DNA from: Stramenopiles sp. TOSAG23-2
Lineage: Eukaryota > Sar
Reading direction: 5' to 3'
NCBI GenBank assembly: GCA_900128395.1
Contig: LT649743.1
Coordinates: forward strand, 1-14,808
Length of the DNA stretch: 14,808 bases
A program made the translations under genes and the position numbers. Numbering within the stretch: the stretch's first letter is position 1; every line of letters begins with the position of its first letter. The notes beneath the pieces are model-generated. The model saw nothing but the letters and a program-made list of their open reading frames with translations, was not told where the DNA came from and did not search any database. Shown piece by piece: positions 14,441 through 14,808 of the stretch.

Positions 14441-14808
14441 GGTGTTTGTTTGTTCTTTTTATATTCGTTTTCCTTGGATATCGGTGTTGTACGAGTGTGT
14501 ACGTGTGTGTGTGTGTTCACAAGCTACCTGTTCCTATCAATTTATTCAATATATATATATATATATTGGAAGAAGAATGAAGCATTTTTAAATATATATG
14601 TAAAATGACATTGATTCTATTTTTGTGTTTTCAATAGTGTGTCGGTATGTATCTGTTTAGATTGACATGACATTTATCGAGATTAAACAGGTATGGATGA
14701 GTATTTATATAAAATGACATTGATAATTCTTCTTTTTTCTAACTGTAAGTAGTATATACAGCCGATCAGATCTAAATCGACAATCAACACCCCCCTCCGA
14801 TTTTCCGC
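14441..14808. promoter_or_regulatory. Upstream region of the TRF-like gene, to window edge
   Basis: 368 bp with no gene seen. It contains a CAA-type leader next to the ATG, a GT run (about 14504-14516), an (AT)n run (14549-14566) and a 15-bp direct repeat TAAAATGACATTGAT (14601-14615 and 14710-14724). It presumably holds the promoter of the minus-strand gene and perhaps that of a gene beyond the edge. Confidence 0.5.

Overview
The window is nuclear DNA of an AT-rich, gene-dense microbial eukaryote. The evidence is a spliceosomal intron with GTAAGT, TACTAAC and TTTTAG signals, a mitochondrial protein with a presequence, a telobox-Myb protein and a SET protein, many Asn/Ser/Gln/Thr homopolymer runs, and no bacterial-type operons or ribosome binding sites. 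I cannot fix the lineage from sequence alone; an alga or other protist, or an early-branching fungus, would all fit. No transposase, reverse transcriptase, tRNA, rRNA or CRISPR was seen.

Six protein genes lie in strictly alternating orientation. In order they are: (1) the 3' end of an ankyrin-repeat gene (+, 3-455); (2) a 660-residue low-complexity and coiled-coil protein with a RING/U-box-like C-terminus (-, 702-2684); (3) a mitochondrial mL45/Tim44-like protein carrying a WW domain (+, 3396-4553); (4) an 818-residue OTU-protease/EF-hand/RGG protein (-, 5562-8018); (5) a 920-residue SET-domain protein with coiled coil, a CHHC-like zinc cluster and a CCCH finger, made from two exons (+, 8834-10978 joined to 11078-11695); (6) a 751-residue TRF-like telobox-Myb protein with a CCHC finger and a long acidic tract (-, 12185-14440). 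Only gene 5 shows an intron.

The genes therefore form divergent pairs (2/3 and 4/5), which probably share promoter regions, and convergent pairs (1/2, 3/4 and 5/6), whose short gaps hold hairpin-forming sequences. The 3/4 gap is the largest unexplained stretch. It contains a 129-bp tandem duplication and minus-strand fragments that look like decayed or spliced coding sequence.

The genes are not an obvious pathway. Genes 5 and 6 are both likely nuclear and chromatin-related (lysine methylation with RNA-binding fingers; double-stranded telomere-repeat or promoter binding), and genes 2 and 4 have ubiquitin-system features (possible E3; deubiquitinase fold). The most unusual item is gene 5, which joins a SET domain to CHHC- and CCCH-type fingers, types known to bind RNA. 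Next are the WW domain inside the NTF2-like fold of gene 3 and the Ca2+-binding OTU/RGG combination of gene 4.
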